21,181 nt of DNA, taken from the NCBI GenBank assembly GCA_027577415.1, contig JANBQS010000319.1:1-21181 (forward strand), in the 5' to 3' direction. A program made the translations under genes and the position numbers. The DNA comes from Coemansia sp. RSA 922. Taxonomy: Eukaryota > Kickxellomycota > Kickxellomycetes > Kickxellales > Kickxellaceae. Under the pieces are notes generated by a model. The model was given only the letters and a program-made list of their open reading frames with translations. It did not search any database and was not told where the DNA came from. This document shows positions 8,328 through 17,688 of this stretch, piece by piece (within the stretch, counting starts at the first letter, position 1; the number at the start of each line of letters is the position of its first letter).

Positions 8328-8446
8328 GTTGTTAATAAAGTTATGATATACAAAAAAAAGAGTAAAGAAGAACGAAGAAAGGAGAAGAAGAAAACAGATG
8401 AATTTCTCACTGGTTATATCCATGCGAGAGTACTGACGCCACCAAA

Positions 8447-8569
8447 TGCTGTCCGGATTTACCCAACTGATCCTCTCGCTAAGATCTAGTCAACATCACA
8501 AAACTTGTAATCTCAAAGGTTGTCTATATTAAAGCCTGCAAGACGATAGGTCGGCTGCCCAACCTCACA
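8447..8569 (-). mobile_element. Possible LTR remnant upstream of the Gag-like ORF
   Basis: Read on the minus strand, the segment begins TGTGAGG and ends GGACAGCA, i.e. TG...CA ends as in LTRs. It contains a TATA-like TTTAATATAG and is followed at once by TTTGGTGGCGTCAGTA, which resembles a primer-binding site starting TGG. Only one copy exists in the window, and no pol genes follow. The call therefore rests on ends, position and the neighbouring Gag-like ORF. Confidence 0.3.
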
Positions 8570-9308
8570 GGCTAGGACATTTATTGTATGGAATTCGGCG
8601 ACAGCCTTATGGATAGCTCTACAGCAGACTTGTCCATCTAGCACTTTTTGAATTATGTTCTCGTGTCCGTCCTTAAATCCTCGCAATGGTGCGTAATATT
8701 ATTTCTATTAAGAGTTGGGTAAGGGTCATCACATCAAGTTGACGGATGTATTCTTTTTTCTTTGACAGAGTAATTGGCCAAACCAACCCGCATTGTTGCG
8801 GAAAAGGTTGTAATTTAGCTATAAAAACACCACCTCAACAGCATTCCTGGATAGATGCGTTGTGTCTACTCCCAGATGCTTAGATATAATTCCTAACTAT
8901 TTGCGGTAAATCTTGCAACATGGTTCCACAAAAGTATCCTAGAGATTACAACAGCACATATTCCCTAACAAATATTGACAAGTAGACCTGGTTTTTGATG
9001 CGCCGCTAATCAGCAATCTGGCTGTAATACGTCTAGGACTATGGATATAAGCATCAGCATATGTGTCCTCTTGCTAGTATCAGCCACATTGACAACCATT
9101 ATTTCCTGTCTCACTTGATGGCAATTATTGATGGCTCTTTTATTTCCTTGAAGTGCTCACTTCATCATTCTTCGCCTCACCTTATTCTTTTTTATAATAT
9201 CTTTAACTGCGCTGGGGAAGGACAACGAAAGTACTCTCACAACACTGTCGGTGCATAAAGCACATCTACGCCTAACTTACAACGCAACTATTTTCAGAAG
9301 GCTAAACT
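8570..9308. other. Intergenic region without a supported gene
   Basis: A TATA box (TATAAAAA, 8820-8827, plus) is followed by CCTCAACAGCAT, as in the orphan-gene promoters, but only very short frames follow (13 and 21 codons). This may be a decayed gene of that class. Another TATA-like TATAAT lies at 9193-9198, upstream of the C2HC mini-ORF. A 65-codon frame at 9061-9258 has an ATG but no features that I recognise. Confidence 0.4.
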
Positions 9309-9473
9309 ATGCCAAAGTTCGTGTGTTGCTATTGCCATATGGAATGCTATGATTTGATTGAAATCATCAACCATTTACGCACATGTATTCCTAATGCCAA
9401 AGCTCGAGGAGTATACATATCTAGTATAGACGAATACAATTTTACAGAAAAGAAAGGAAGATGGCCTGCATAG
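9309..9473 (+). CDS. C2HC zinc-finger mini-protein, 54 aa
   Basis: The ORF runs from the ATG at 9309-9311 to a TAG at 9471-9473, with an in-frame stop just upstream (9303-9305), so the start is fixed if it is translated. Residues 6-26 contain Cys6, Cys9, His22 and Cys26 in the spacing C-x2-C-x12-H-x3-C, the classical single zinc-finger spacing with Cys as the last ligand. Extra cysteines lie at 7 and 13. The C-terminus is basic/aromatic (EKKGRWPA). It stands alone between the LTR-like region and the HECT gene end. It could be a real small nucleic-acid or protein-binding factor, or a remnant of a larger zinc-finger gene. Chance cannot be excluded at this length, though four correctly spaced ligands are unlikely by chance. 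Confidence 0.45.
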   Translation: MPKFVCCYCHMECYDLIEIINHLRTCIPNAKARGVYISSIDEYNFTEKKGRWPA

Positions 9474-9602
9474 TGTCTTTCCTATGAACAATAACAAGTG
9501 TGATCTTTCGCCATTCACGAGTCTCATAGGGAAATTACAATGCCATCTAAAAAAAATAATATATTCTACACACATTGACAAATAAAAAAAATATTTTCTT
9601 AT

Positions 9603-12600
9603 TTATTTTAGACCAAATCCTTCGCTCTCGTTAAGCGCCATAGCGAGTTTATCTCTGAGTTCGTTTTTACTCTGATACATCCACAGCCCCAACTGGTTAA
9701 AGCACGTGTGAGCAATAGGCAGTCTTCGGGAATCTTTTCCCAACAAGACGACCTTCAACTTCAGCTGCGAGTTTGCCGCCACCGTAGGCAATCGATCCGA
9801 TCCCGTGACGAAAGCCAAAAAGAGTTTACGCTCCGCAGGCTCCATTTCCCGCAACACCTCCCAGAACCAATCCAGCACCACCATTGCCTCTTCAAACCCA
9901 ACGACCTCAGTCAAAGGTATCAGATCTCTAGGATCCCAGTCCTCTCCCGATCCCCTGACCATAAGCTCAATTTCCTCCGGCTTAAAAAGCGACAGTGCGT
10001 TGCCACCACAAACATAATAGAAGCCTCGCTTAAACGGCTCGAATTGCTTAGCAATAGAGTCGTTCAGAATCCACTGCAAATACCGCATAACATATTCCAC
10101 CCGATTCTGGCTAGTCACTGGCACTTGAGCGCCATTGGGGATCAACGGAACTGTAGTGATCTCGCCATATGCGTCGTAGGATGCCTCGAATACAAGACCA
10201 AAAGTATCTTCGACATCGTCGTCGCGGTACTGCAAGAGTGCGCGTAGACCGCGAGCGAGATCCGGTCTAAACTGCGATACATCGCCTAGCATCTCGTTGA
10301 TCTGGTACCGAAGCTGCGCAGACGGCGACAAAAGCCCATAGATAGGCGATCGACCATCATTCGAGTCATTACCCAGAGTACTGCCATTAGGACCATATCT
10401 CGGAGCATACACCGTCTTATCCTTATTAGCCGACGCCCCGCTATTGTTACTAGATACAGTGGGGTAGTGGTTAGCCGAGACAATAGAAGCCTCGGCCGCA
10501 GACTTTGCGACAAAGAGCGCCGAGGCAACGCCAGGAGCCGTAGCAGTTTGGTATAGACCGGTGCGCAGGAGCTTTTTAAAAACAGGCAGCGGCAAGTTGA
10601 GGTCCAGAATAGTAGAGTTATAGAGCGCAAGGCCCACAACAACGCCGACCAAGAAATACTGGTTAGAAGACTCGAGCGACGCCGGATTAAACCAATAACA
10701 GCCGTCAGTATCCTCACTGACAAACATGCCGTGCATAGGGTTCATAAGCTCACGCACCAAAAGCATGAACCATTCTTTGGCCAAGCCACCAGCATCGATG
10801 CCTTCTTCGCCAACAAACTCAATTTTCAGTCGCTTCTTCAAATCCGCCTCGTGCGTCGCCAGCTGGTGCAACGAGTCCTCCACAAGACACCGCCTCCGTA
10901 TCAACAGCTTCAAGTGCGGCTGCTGGTTTTGGCCCAGCCCCTGGCCCAAGTGAAAGTTCTGGAATAACGCCGAAATCACCGCCTCCTTCAGTTTCGAATC
11001 CATCTGCCGCGCGGCATCCACCTGCATTATTTGCACTTTGGCGCGAAGCGTGAGCAGGAACGGGTACTGACAGAACGAAAATGCTCCGGGGATCCTCGCC
11101 TGCCACGCGTCATAGTCAGCGACAAGATCCATGTTGTCTATCGCCTCTATATAAAACTCGTCCACGGGCAGCCGAGTACGCACGGGGAGTAGGAGGTTGG
11201 CAGCATGCAATAGGGCCATGAACTTGGCCGCAGCTACCAGCCGCCAGTCATGCTGGTGCATGACCAAGCTGTTAGTCTTTGGGTAAAACACGCCGTCGGC
11301 TCCCACATAATAGTCGTCGACCGAGACGCCTCCGCCCCAGTCACCCATGAGCGGCGGAGACCGCGCCTCGTTACTCGGCTGCTCGCGCGGGACATGCCGC
11401 CGCCGCAGAGGCGCCTCCGAACTCGACCGCGTACGCGTCAATGAGCTGCGCCCGCCGCGGACACTAGACACCGGACTACTCGGCTCCGCAGTACCATCCA
11501 GCACTCCCAAAACAGACGACTGCGGCAGTAGCGGCATTAGCGGCGGCAATGAGCCCGCAGACCGCGGTCCATTGTCTCCAACCGTACTCACTGATCTCAC
11601 GCGACTACTGCCATCCCCCGCCTCCACCACACGCGGGGGCTGGGCCCGAGCCTTACTTTCCGACGCAAGCTTGGGCGAGTCTCGCGCATGGGCCGGCGGC
11701 GGAGGCGTCAGGCTATTGGCTGCCATTCGCGCGACGCCCGAAGCAGCACCCCACGCGCCCAGAGTACGGCTACGATGGCCTCTATTGCTAGGAGCGCCCT
11801 CGTGAGCCAAATGCGCGCCCCTCAGATGCAAATTGGACGGGGCTGTAGGAGTACGCCTCCCACCATGAGCAACACTAATATTAGCAATGCCCAAGCCCGC
11901 ACGACCAGCCTCAGGCACGGGCGGCACGGGCGGCGGCACCGCAGCCCCATTCTCTACAATACTCTCAATGGACGATTTTTTCTCATTCGAAAACGAAATC
12001 CTTGAGTCAGTATTCGACCTCATCCTCATATGCCTCCCCAAAGACGGCGGCGCATTGGTAGCACTCCTAGTACGCTGGAACGCTGGCAGCTCTGTCTGAT
12101 TAGACTGCGACGAGTACGACGTCAGAGGAACTGGACGCGGGTTACGTCGTTTAGCCCGGTCGTATTTTTGTACCCGGTACGAGATAAACTGACCGACCAG
12201 TTGCACTTTACGTCGCACCGACGATCTGCTATGCTGAGAAAGCCATAAAACCAAAGTATAATGTATGCGGTTAGGCAGGTTGGCGATACTACCGACTATG
12301 CTCTTCACTATGTGGTGGTGGTACGACGATTCCTGCGGGAAATTTTGTTGCAACAACAACGGGTTCTCGATGATTATCAAGAGATACCGAATATCGCTGC
12401 GCTGTGTCAATGGCCTCCCAGGTCGCCGGAGTACTTGTTCAATGCCGCTCATCATAGCACGAATAACCTGGGGTGGCTACAACAGCAACAACAAAGAAAG
12501 AAATAACAATCAATACCAATTGCCATTGTAGCAACTATTCCCCCCAAATATAACACTATCCTCTCCCCAGTACTTACCAGAGCCAATATGATCTTGTAGG

Positions 12601-13102
12601 CAGCATGAACCTCAGCCATATCAATACCAGGATCGTCACCCACGGCTCCGTTAGGAAAGGAGAAATTAAGGACATCCCACGACCCGAACGACTCTCTAAG
12701 CATAGCCTCCAATAGTGACTGTTTCTCTGGGTGTCTGCGAAACGCGTGCACGCCCGCCTTCAGTCTATCCAGAGTAAGCGGTGGAGGCGGAGTCCTAGCC
12801 CTCGCCACTGTCTGTCCGTTCTCCACCACCCGGTCTGTGCGCACCAAGGGACTCAGATCATTGATAGTATCGCATACAGTGCATTTGAAGCACGCAACAG
12901 AGTCGGGAAACGATACTTTGCTGCCACAGCATAGACAAGTGCCCGTGGTCATTGATTCCGGGTCTTTGCTGGTATCGGTCGCTGGTGGACTGGACTCGTC
13001 TAGCTCGTCGTCATCACTCCAGCCGCTGGGGACAGGTGCCGCTCGTCCGCGTGCCTTGTTCTTTAGCGTTCGAAGCGGCGCAAAGAACTGTGACACCACC
13101 AT
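9603..13102 (-). CDS. HUL4: HECT-type E3 ubiquitin ligase, Hul4/HECTD2 type (two exons)
   Basis: Exon 1 is 12578-13102 (ATG at 13100-13102) and exon 2 is 9603-12476. The joined product is about 1132 aa. Exon 1 encodes a zinc ribbon C-x2-C-x14-C-x2-C (TCLCCGS and CFKCTVC), the N-terminal hallmark of Hul4-like ligases. Exon 2 continues with a helical region ending in DIRYLLIIIENPLL, then a long Ser/Pro/Arg-rich disordered region (about 290-580), a conserved pre-HECT region (HQHDWRLVAAAKFMALLH), and the HECT domain from about 700 to the end. FVGEEGIDAGGLAKEWF, FEPFKRGFYYV and the active-site LPIAHTCFNQLGL are clear; the catalytic cysteine is about residue 1100. An insertion of about 80 Asn/Ser-rich residues (about 820-900) interrupts the HECT N-lobe. 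Hul4 ligases act in nuclear and cytosolic protein quality control. Confidence 0.93.
12477..12577 (-). other. Spliceosomal intron of the HECT ligase gene (101 nt)
   Basis: On the minus strand the donor is CTG|GTAAGTA and the acceptor is TTGTAG|CCACCC, preceded by a long T-rich tract. Splicing is phase 0 and joins IILAL to PPQVIRAMM in frame. Because 101 is not a multiple of 3, the unspliced message would shift frame. A second AG nine bases into exon 2 could also serve and would remove three codons. Confidence 0.88.
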
Positions 13103-13388
13103 TCGATTAAAGTAGTCGGTTGAATTTTCTACACAAAACACACACGAGAGAAAGATGAAAAAAAAAAGTATAAATAAATAAAAAAGGAGTAATCTATAGT
13201 TGGAAATTCAAAAAAGTAGAAACAAAAAAAGAATATAATCATCAATCAATCGACAATGGTGTTGATATCCCCTTTCTTCTCCAACGTTGGATGATGGCCC
13301 CGAGCGCTGTGTTACACAGTTCCTTCGAGGGGGGTTTTTTTTGTAGTCGCTAACACCATATTTATATATAGCCACACTATTAACTAGT

Positions 13389-15179
13389 CTATTGATAGAA
13401 GTCGTTATCCGAGTCCACGGACTCTGCATCCGACTCGACAATCTTTTCATGTCGAATATCCAAGTCCTCCTCATCACTGGAGTCATCACGGTCCAACGTC
13501 TTCTGCACACGCTTCGCGTAAGTATTATGGAGCTGCTTATACTCATCCACGCCCTCGTCGACTTCAAACTCGGGGTCGGCAAAGATATCCTTGAACCGAT
13601 TGTCCTCCAACACAGCCGAAGCAGTGACAGCCGCCGCCTGCACCTTTTTACGCTGCCTACCACCAATACGCTTAACCTCTTCCTCATCACCCTCGTCCTC
13701 GTCCTCGGCGGCCTTGCGCTTGGTAGTTTCGGCCTTTTGCATCTGCAGTAGACGCTGAGCCAAAGCACGATTAACTTTGGGTAGTTTGGTAGTAGCCCGA
13801 ATACGGCTCTCTCGCGCCTCAGCCAATTTCTCTTGTACTCTCCGGATCCTGTACTCCTCGTAGGCAAACGGATTGGCAATAGCCTTGGCACGCTCGTACA
13901 GTCGCAGATCGACGAAAAAGCCATGCATATACGGTTTGAGCACAGGAGTACCAACCAAATGACCAAGACCCAGGGACTCCAACTCTCTGCGTACGACGAA
14001 CTTGTAGTCATCGTAGATCGACTGCTTCTGGTTCTCCTCCATCTCCTCCGTCAGGTTCTCCAAGAAATGGCACCACTGCGGGGCAGGTCCCAGCTGCGGA
14101 ACAAAGTACGTCTGGATATCAGAGCTCTCGCCAGCCACATACACGAGTCCAGTACCGGGGCTGACACACACGTCGTTGATATCGCAAGGCGGCTCGATCG
14201 ACGTATAGGGCTTGCCAGACTCGACGGCCCATAGCTTGATGATGCGAGAATCAGCGCTCATTATCTTTGCGCCCTCAGTGTCAGCCGAATCTCCCGAGTA
14301 GCTGCGCGTAGGCTCCAGCCACTTCAGCACCTTGATCGGCAGCCCGTACTGCTGGTCCTTGATCTGCCACGGCCGAGCCTGTCTCAAATCGTACAAAAGA
14401 ACGTGCCCCGAAGAAGTACCCACAGCAGCACCCAGTCCGTCAGCGCGAAAGTCCAAAGCAGTGATCTCAAACCCACCTCTAGTACCCGCCACGGGCTGCA
14501 ACAGATTGGGGATAGTCGGCTCAAGTGCGCCAATGCGGTTGCGCGCTCTCGGGTCCCAAAACTCTACAGTACCATCCTCCGTTCCAAACCCAAACAGCTG
14601 ATGAGCTGGATTGACCTCAACAACATTGATGCCCGATTCGCTCTGTGTCTGGAACGGCGTCATAAAGCGACCCTGATCGATATTCAGGCGATAAACCTCC
14701 GACGACGCACCGCCCACCAGCACATCGCACGAGGGACTATGGTAGGCCAGATCGCGACCAAACCTCGGAATCCTAGCGCGATAATGCATCTGCCCCTCAT
14801 TATGGAACTCTAAAGTACGGTCATTCTGCAGATGCACTGACTTTGTCCAATCCTCCGACATGATCAAGAAGTTCACGTTCTCGGTATCTGTATGCCGATC
14901 GAATTTCATAGAGCTGTTGGCGAAATCGAATACGCGGATCTGAGGCTTGTACAGTCCAGTAGCCATACAGTGAGTACCGTCGGGGGTTGCTTTTATCCGG
15001 AGCGCTGCTTCGGGAAACCCAAAGTCCTGGATCAACTCGATACGCGTCGACCATTCAATGTCTTTTTGCAGCTCTTTGCGCTTGCGACGGGCTAGCCAGT
15101 CCGGGATCTTGCGCGCTAGGTTGCTGCCAGATACGGTGTATACTTTGACATTGTTCGTACTAGTTGCCGTAAGAACCAT
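13389..15179 (-). CDS. ENP2: Ribosome biogenesis WD40 protein Enp2/NOL10
   Basis: This is a 596-aa intronless gene. The start at 15177-15179 is chosen because MVLTATSTNNVKVYTVSGS fits the family N-terminus; upstream codons are leader. Residues about 1-370 form the WD40-like propeller with family signatures (PDWLARRKRK, ELIQDFGFPEAA, MATGLYKPQIRVFDF, DRHTDTENVNF, DWTKSVHLQNDRTLEF, FGTEDGTVEFWDPRAR, MHGFFVDLRLYERAK). A basic coiled region follows, with KRKAAEDEDEGDEEE, then a NUC153 motif (DNRFKDIFADPEFEVDE) and an acidic Ser/Asp tail ending DNDFYQ. Enp2 is an essential nucleolar component of the 90S/SSU processome that acts in 18S rRNA maturation. It is shorter than the yeast and human proteins, mainly in the tail. 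It is divergent from SEN15. Confidence 0.97.
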   Translation of the reverse strand: MVLTATSTNNVKVYTVSGSNLARKIPDWLARRKRKELQKDIEWSTRIELIQDFGFPEAALRIKATPDGTHCMATGLYKPQIRVFDFANSSMKFDRHTDTENVNFLIMSEDWTKSVHLQNDRTLEFHNEGQMHYRARIPRFGRDLAYHSPSCDVLVGGASSEVYRLNIDQGRFMTPFQTQSESGINVVEVNPAHQLFGFGTEDGTVEFWDPRARNRIGALEPTIPNLLQPVAGTRGGFEITALDFRADGLGAAVGTSSGHVLLYDLRQARPWQIKDQQYGLPIKVLKWLEPTRSYSGDSADTEGAKIMSADSRIIKLWAVESGKPYTSIEPPCDINDVCVSPGTGLVYVAGESSDIQTYFVPQLGPAPQWCHFLENLTEEMEENQKQSIYDDYKFVVRRELESLGLGHLVGTPVLKPYMHGFFVDLRLYERAKAIANPFAYEEYRIRRVQEKLAEARESRIRATTKLPKVNRALAQRLLQMQKAETTKRKAAEDEDEGDEEEVKRIGGRQRKKVQAAAVTASAVLEDNRFKDIFADPEFEVDEGVDEYKQLHNTYAKRVQKTLDRDDSSDEEDLDIRHEKIVESDAESVDSDNDFYQ

Positions 15180-15448
15180 TGCCACTATGTAAATTTGAAT
15201 ACAGCCAGAAAAAAAAAAAATTATAGATTTGGACAAGTAAAGGCAAAAAAGTTCGTTGTAGAAAAATTTACAAGTGCGAGAAAAAAAATATCATCTGATC
15301 GCATGATCTGATCTTGAATAGAGAAAGCGCTCCCTTAATCTTCAGCTATGACAGCTTGCACTCGACGCAAGAGCGAGAATGGCGAAGGCGACAACTATCC
15401 ATCGTCTTCAATATTTACCTCCACATCGTTATTTATTAAAGTATCAAT
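15180..15448. promoter_or_regulatory. Shared divergent promoter region of ENP2 and SEN15
   Basis: This 269-bp region separates the two start codons and must hold both promoters. It contains AAAAATTT at 15262-15269, identical to the core of the yeast rRNA-processing element (RRPE), as well as A-runs and a repeated TGATC element around 15295-15313. Upstream ATGs at 15348 and 15379, out of frame with SEN15, could be leader uORFs if transcription starts before them. Assigning a regulatory role to AAAAATTT outside yeasts is inference. Confidence 0.5.
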
Positions 15449-15896
15449 ATGGACACACATCCCAAGGTACGAGCCTACTAATATTGCCCGACGCCCTATC
15501 CTATCTCGCTACACTGCTAATATTATACCATTTTTTTTGCTGTAGTACCACGAAGTCGCATCTGTTTGCAACCAACATCCACAGCGCGCCCGAGCACTAT
15601 TCCAAGCATACCTAGACCTCAAATATGGCCAGCGACTTGACGTTACTGGAACGCCAGTACTAAGCGGCATTGACTTCCCCGCTGTCCTAGTCCCTGGATC
15701 GCATGGATTGAAACCACAGGTGTTTGTCCCTGTATACGCTGACGAAAAACTCGACATGAAAATACTTTCCACTATCCCCTTATCGGCACAGCTGATTTTA
15801 GAAACCGACGTGTCTACTCATCTGGCTATTGTTGAAGATGACTCGACCATTGCCTATTACAAGATCGGGTCGGATTTGCATAATCCTCTAGAATAA
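15449..15896 (+). CDS. SEN15: tRNA-splicing endonuclease subunit Sen15 (two exons)
   Basis: Exon 1 is only six codons (15449-15466, MDTHPK). Exon 2 is 15546-15896; the spliced product is 122 aa. The protein has the Sen15 layout: a helix with FQAYLDLKYGQRL (residues about 25-37), a strand PQVFVPVYADEKLD (about 68-81), and the C-terminal signature LAIVEDDSTIAYYKI (about 100-114), which is the beta-strand region that pairs with Sen2 or Sen34. Sen15 is a non-catalytic subunit of the heterotetramer that removes introns from pre-tRNA. The reading frame is open only with the intron removed, and this intron would make ab initio callers report only the C-terminal 62 residues. An AATAAA overlaps the stop codon. 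Confidence 0.87.
15467..15545 (+). other. Spliceosomal intron of SEN15 (79 nt)
   Basis: The donor is AAG|GTACGAG and the acceptor is GCTGTAG|TACCAC, preceded by a T-run and a branch-point-like GCTAAT near 15515-15520. The intron is phase 0 after codon 6. Confidence 0.82.
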
Positions 15897-16271
15897 AAAC
15901 TCATTGTGATTATAGTCAACATCAGCAAGAATAGTACTAAGGGTGAGCTTGCTAATGCTTCAACTAGCTTGCCATTAATCGGTTTGCCATGGTATAGGTT
16001 TTTTATTTCTTTTTCAAAAGAGTGATTTTTCTTCTTTCTCCTTTCTTTAAGCCAAGGGAAATAATAGAAAGCAACTTTTTTGCATTTTGCATCCCGATTC
16101 TACAATGCTCGTTTCTTTAAAAAGCACATGGTATCTCAAAGATCATAAAGAATTTAAAAGATAACCTTTCTCCCCACTGTCAGAGAACGTTTATTTTGTA
16201 TTCATCTCTCTTCAACTCCCTTGTTTTTAACCACTATTTTTTAAACGCTACTTTGTTCTATTGTATTTCTC
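15897..16271. other. Intergenic region, promoter of the four-TM orphan
   Basis: This is the 3' end of SEN15 and the upstream region of the gene at 16272. It is rich in T-runs, especially 16000-16060. No clear TATA box and no small ORF of note. Confidence 0.4.
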
Positions 16272-16898
16272 ATGGCCAAGTCCACACTAAAGGAACAGAA
16301 AAGAGTTGCATTTCAGGGTGCCACTCACGTTTTAAACATAATACTATGCTTCTCAATGTTTATCTGTCAGGTATTGATGTGTGTCTATCAGGCTCCTTAC
16401 TACAGCTCAGCCATGTTTACTCTTCAGTATTTTAGACGTGGCGTGATAATATCATGGCTTGTAGTACTTGTCTGGTGTAATTGGCGAAAGTCCGGAAGGT
16501 TCAGGAAACTATTTCCCATTTTTGCCTATAGATGCTTGAGCTATTTTGCCTATGGTTTTGTGTTTGCAGCTATTGGTGTATTTACTTTGCAGGACCCACT
16601 TACTTTGGCCTTGTATCAGGGTTACCAGCAACACCTCTGTCCAAAAGGCGATGATTGTAGTGGCAATATAAAGCCAGATATTATGCTCTATGTTATTATT
16701 GGAAATTGCACAATGTGCTTAACAAGCTTGATTACTGGAATACTGTGTGCAATTATTGTAAGGCTCAACTACTACGAGTCAAGACAGGCTAGTGTAGGTG
16801 GATCTGACAAGTGTGAAATCTGCGATAAACCTTCAGTTTATGAAAACCCCAGTTTATGCAAAGAATGCTATGAAGAGTATATAACTATTGAATTATAG
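16272..16898 (+). CDS. Orphan four-TM membrane protein with C-terminal zinc-knuckle pattern
   Basis: The ORF is intact at 208 aa with an ATG at 16272-16274. Hydrophobic segments lie at about 19-40, 56-70, 84-106 and 137-165. The loop before the last one contains Cys123 and Cys129, which could form a disulfide. The ~40-residue tail carries Cys181, Cys184, Cys196 and Cys199 (C-x2-C-x11-C-x2-C), a zinc ribbon or treble-clef-like pattern (CEIC, LCKEC). With four membrane spans and short positively charged stretches (WRKSGRFRK), both ends are probably cytosolic. I do not recognise the family; a lineage-specific integral membrane protein with a metal-binding tail is the fair description. The gene stands alone in AT-rich DNA. 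Confidence 0.75.
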   Translation: MAKSTLKEQKRVAFQGATHVLNIILCFSMFICQVLMCVYQAPYYSSAMFTLQYFRRGVIISWLVVLVWCNWRKSGRFRKLFPIFAYRCLSYFAYGFVFAAIGVFTLQDPLTLALYQGYQQHLCPKGDDCSGNIKPDIMLYVIIGNCTMCLTSLITGILCAIIVRLNYYESRQASVGGSDKCEICDKPSVYENPSLCKECYEEYITIEL

Positions 16899-17388
16899 AA
16901 TTGTCCACCCAGCCTACACCCTCAACAACAAGGCGGAATCGGGACGGTTTGGAAATTTTGGTATTGAACGATACATGATGTTGAGAGGATTGTTTAGTTA
17001 GCTTAGCCCCATTTTTTTTATATTTTGTCCTAGTTTTAATAATTATAGTGCTATCTAGTCTCTATTAGCCCCGACACAAGAAGCCAAGTCACTTGTTACC
17101 GTGCTACACTGCAACAAACTCTACTGCACTTGTTGCTCTCGGACTAAGTAGTATCGACTTGGTAGAGTTATAAACGGGTGCAAGAAAAAAGTGTGAGTAG
17201 CACTGTTGACTACCGGCCAGGCGGTGGCTAATTGAGATACAATTAAATTTTTTTTTTTACAAACTTCTGTTGTAGTTCTACTTACTTTTGAGCGTGAACA
17301 TAATAGATAAATAAATATAGCGTATTTGATATATTTCAATTATATTCTATTCAAACTAAATGTTTGTCTATAAGCCCCCTATTGGCTA
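16899..17388. other. Intergenic region between convergent genes
   Basis: This is 3' flanking DNA of the four-TM orphan (plus) and of the secreted 99-aa protein (minus). Long T-runs occur at about 17010 and 17247. No supported gene or RNA was found. Confidence 0.4.
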
Positions 17389-17688
17389 CTAGTCATACCT
17401 CCTAACCATAAATGACTTGATAGGGCTTGGAATGTCAAAGACCGTTCCGTCGCCAGCTACGTCTAAGAAAACCCCGTTCTTGCATGCCGAGTCGCTATAG
17501 TATGAGACTGCGCCTCCAGTAGTCACTATCTTATTCTTAGAACCAACGAACTTGCGGCCAACGCGGTAGCACTCGTTCTTGGTGTAGCTCTCTTTTTCCC
17601 CTGCCTCATTAGTCAAAGTAACCTTAACGGCGGCATGACAAACTGCCAGCATGCAACCGAGAGCAGGAAGAATAACGAAGAAGCGCAT
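17389..17688 (-). CDS. Small secreted protein, 99 aa, two mature cysteines
   Basis: The ATG at 17686-17688 is chosen because it begins a textbook signal peptide (MRFFVILPALGCMLAVCHA, residues 1-19). The mature protein is about 80 residues, strand-rich, with Cys40 and Cys69 likely bonded. The pattern is NECYRVGRKFVGSKNKIVTT, then VSYYSDSACKNGVFLDVAGDG, then IPSPIKSFMVRR. A Cys-Tyr pair, a (Y/F)YSDS-x-C element and a final P-x-x-I-x-S-F strand are common in small secreted fungal proteins with a beta/gamma-crystallin-like fold. I offer that only as a structural analogy. There is no GPI signal. Function unknown. Confidence 0.78.
   Translation of the reverse strand: MRFFVILPALGCMLAVCHAAVKVTLTNEAGEKESYTKNECYRVGRKFVGSKNKIVTTGGAVSYYSDSACKNGVFLDVAGDGTVFDIPSPIKSFMVRRYD

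Noticed and set aside
8932..8945. GGTTC-containing motif as a possible tRNA T-loop, and similar at 3487
   Set aside because: No acceptor, D or anticodon stems could be drawn around either site.
9061..9258. Plus-strand ORF of 65 codons with an ATG
   Set aside because: No motif, no coding-like composition, and a TATA-like site for the next ORF lies inside it.
12452..12577. C-terminal readthrough of HECT exon 1 (Cys-rich tail)
   Set aside because: The cysteine run is the polypyrimidine tract of the intron read as protein; splice signals are clear.
13208..14011. Minus-strand ORF of 267 codons
   Set aside because: Out-of-frame shadow of ENP2, Arg/Ser-rich from GC-rich codons.
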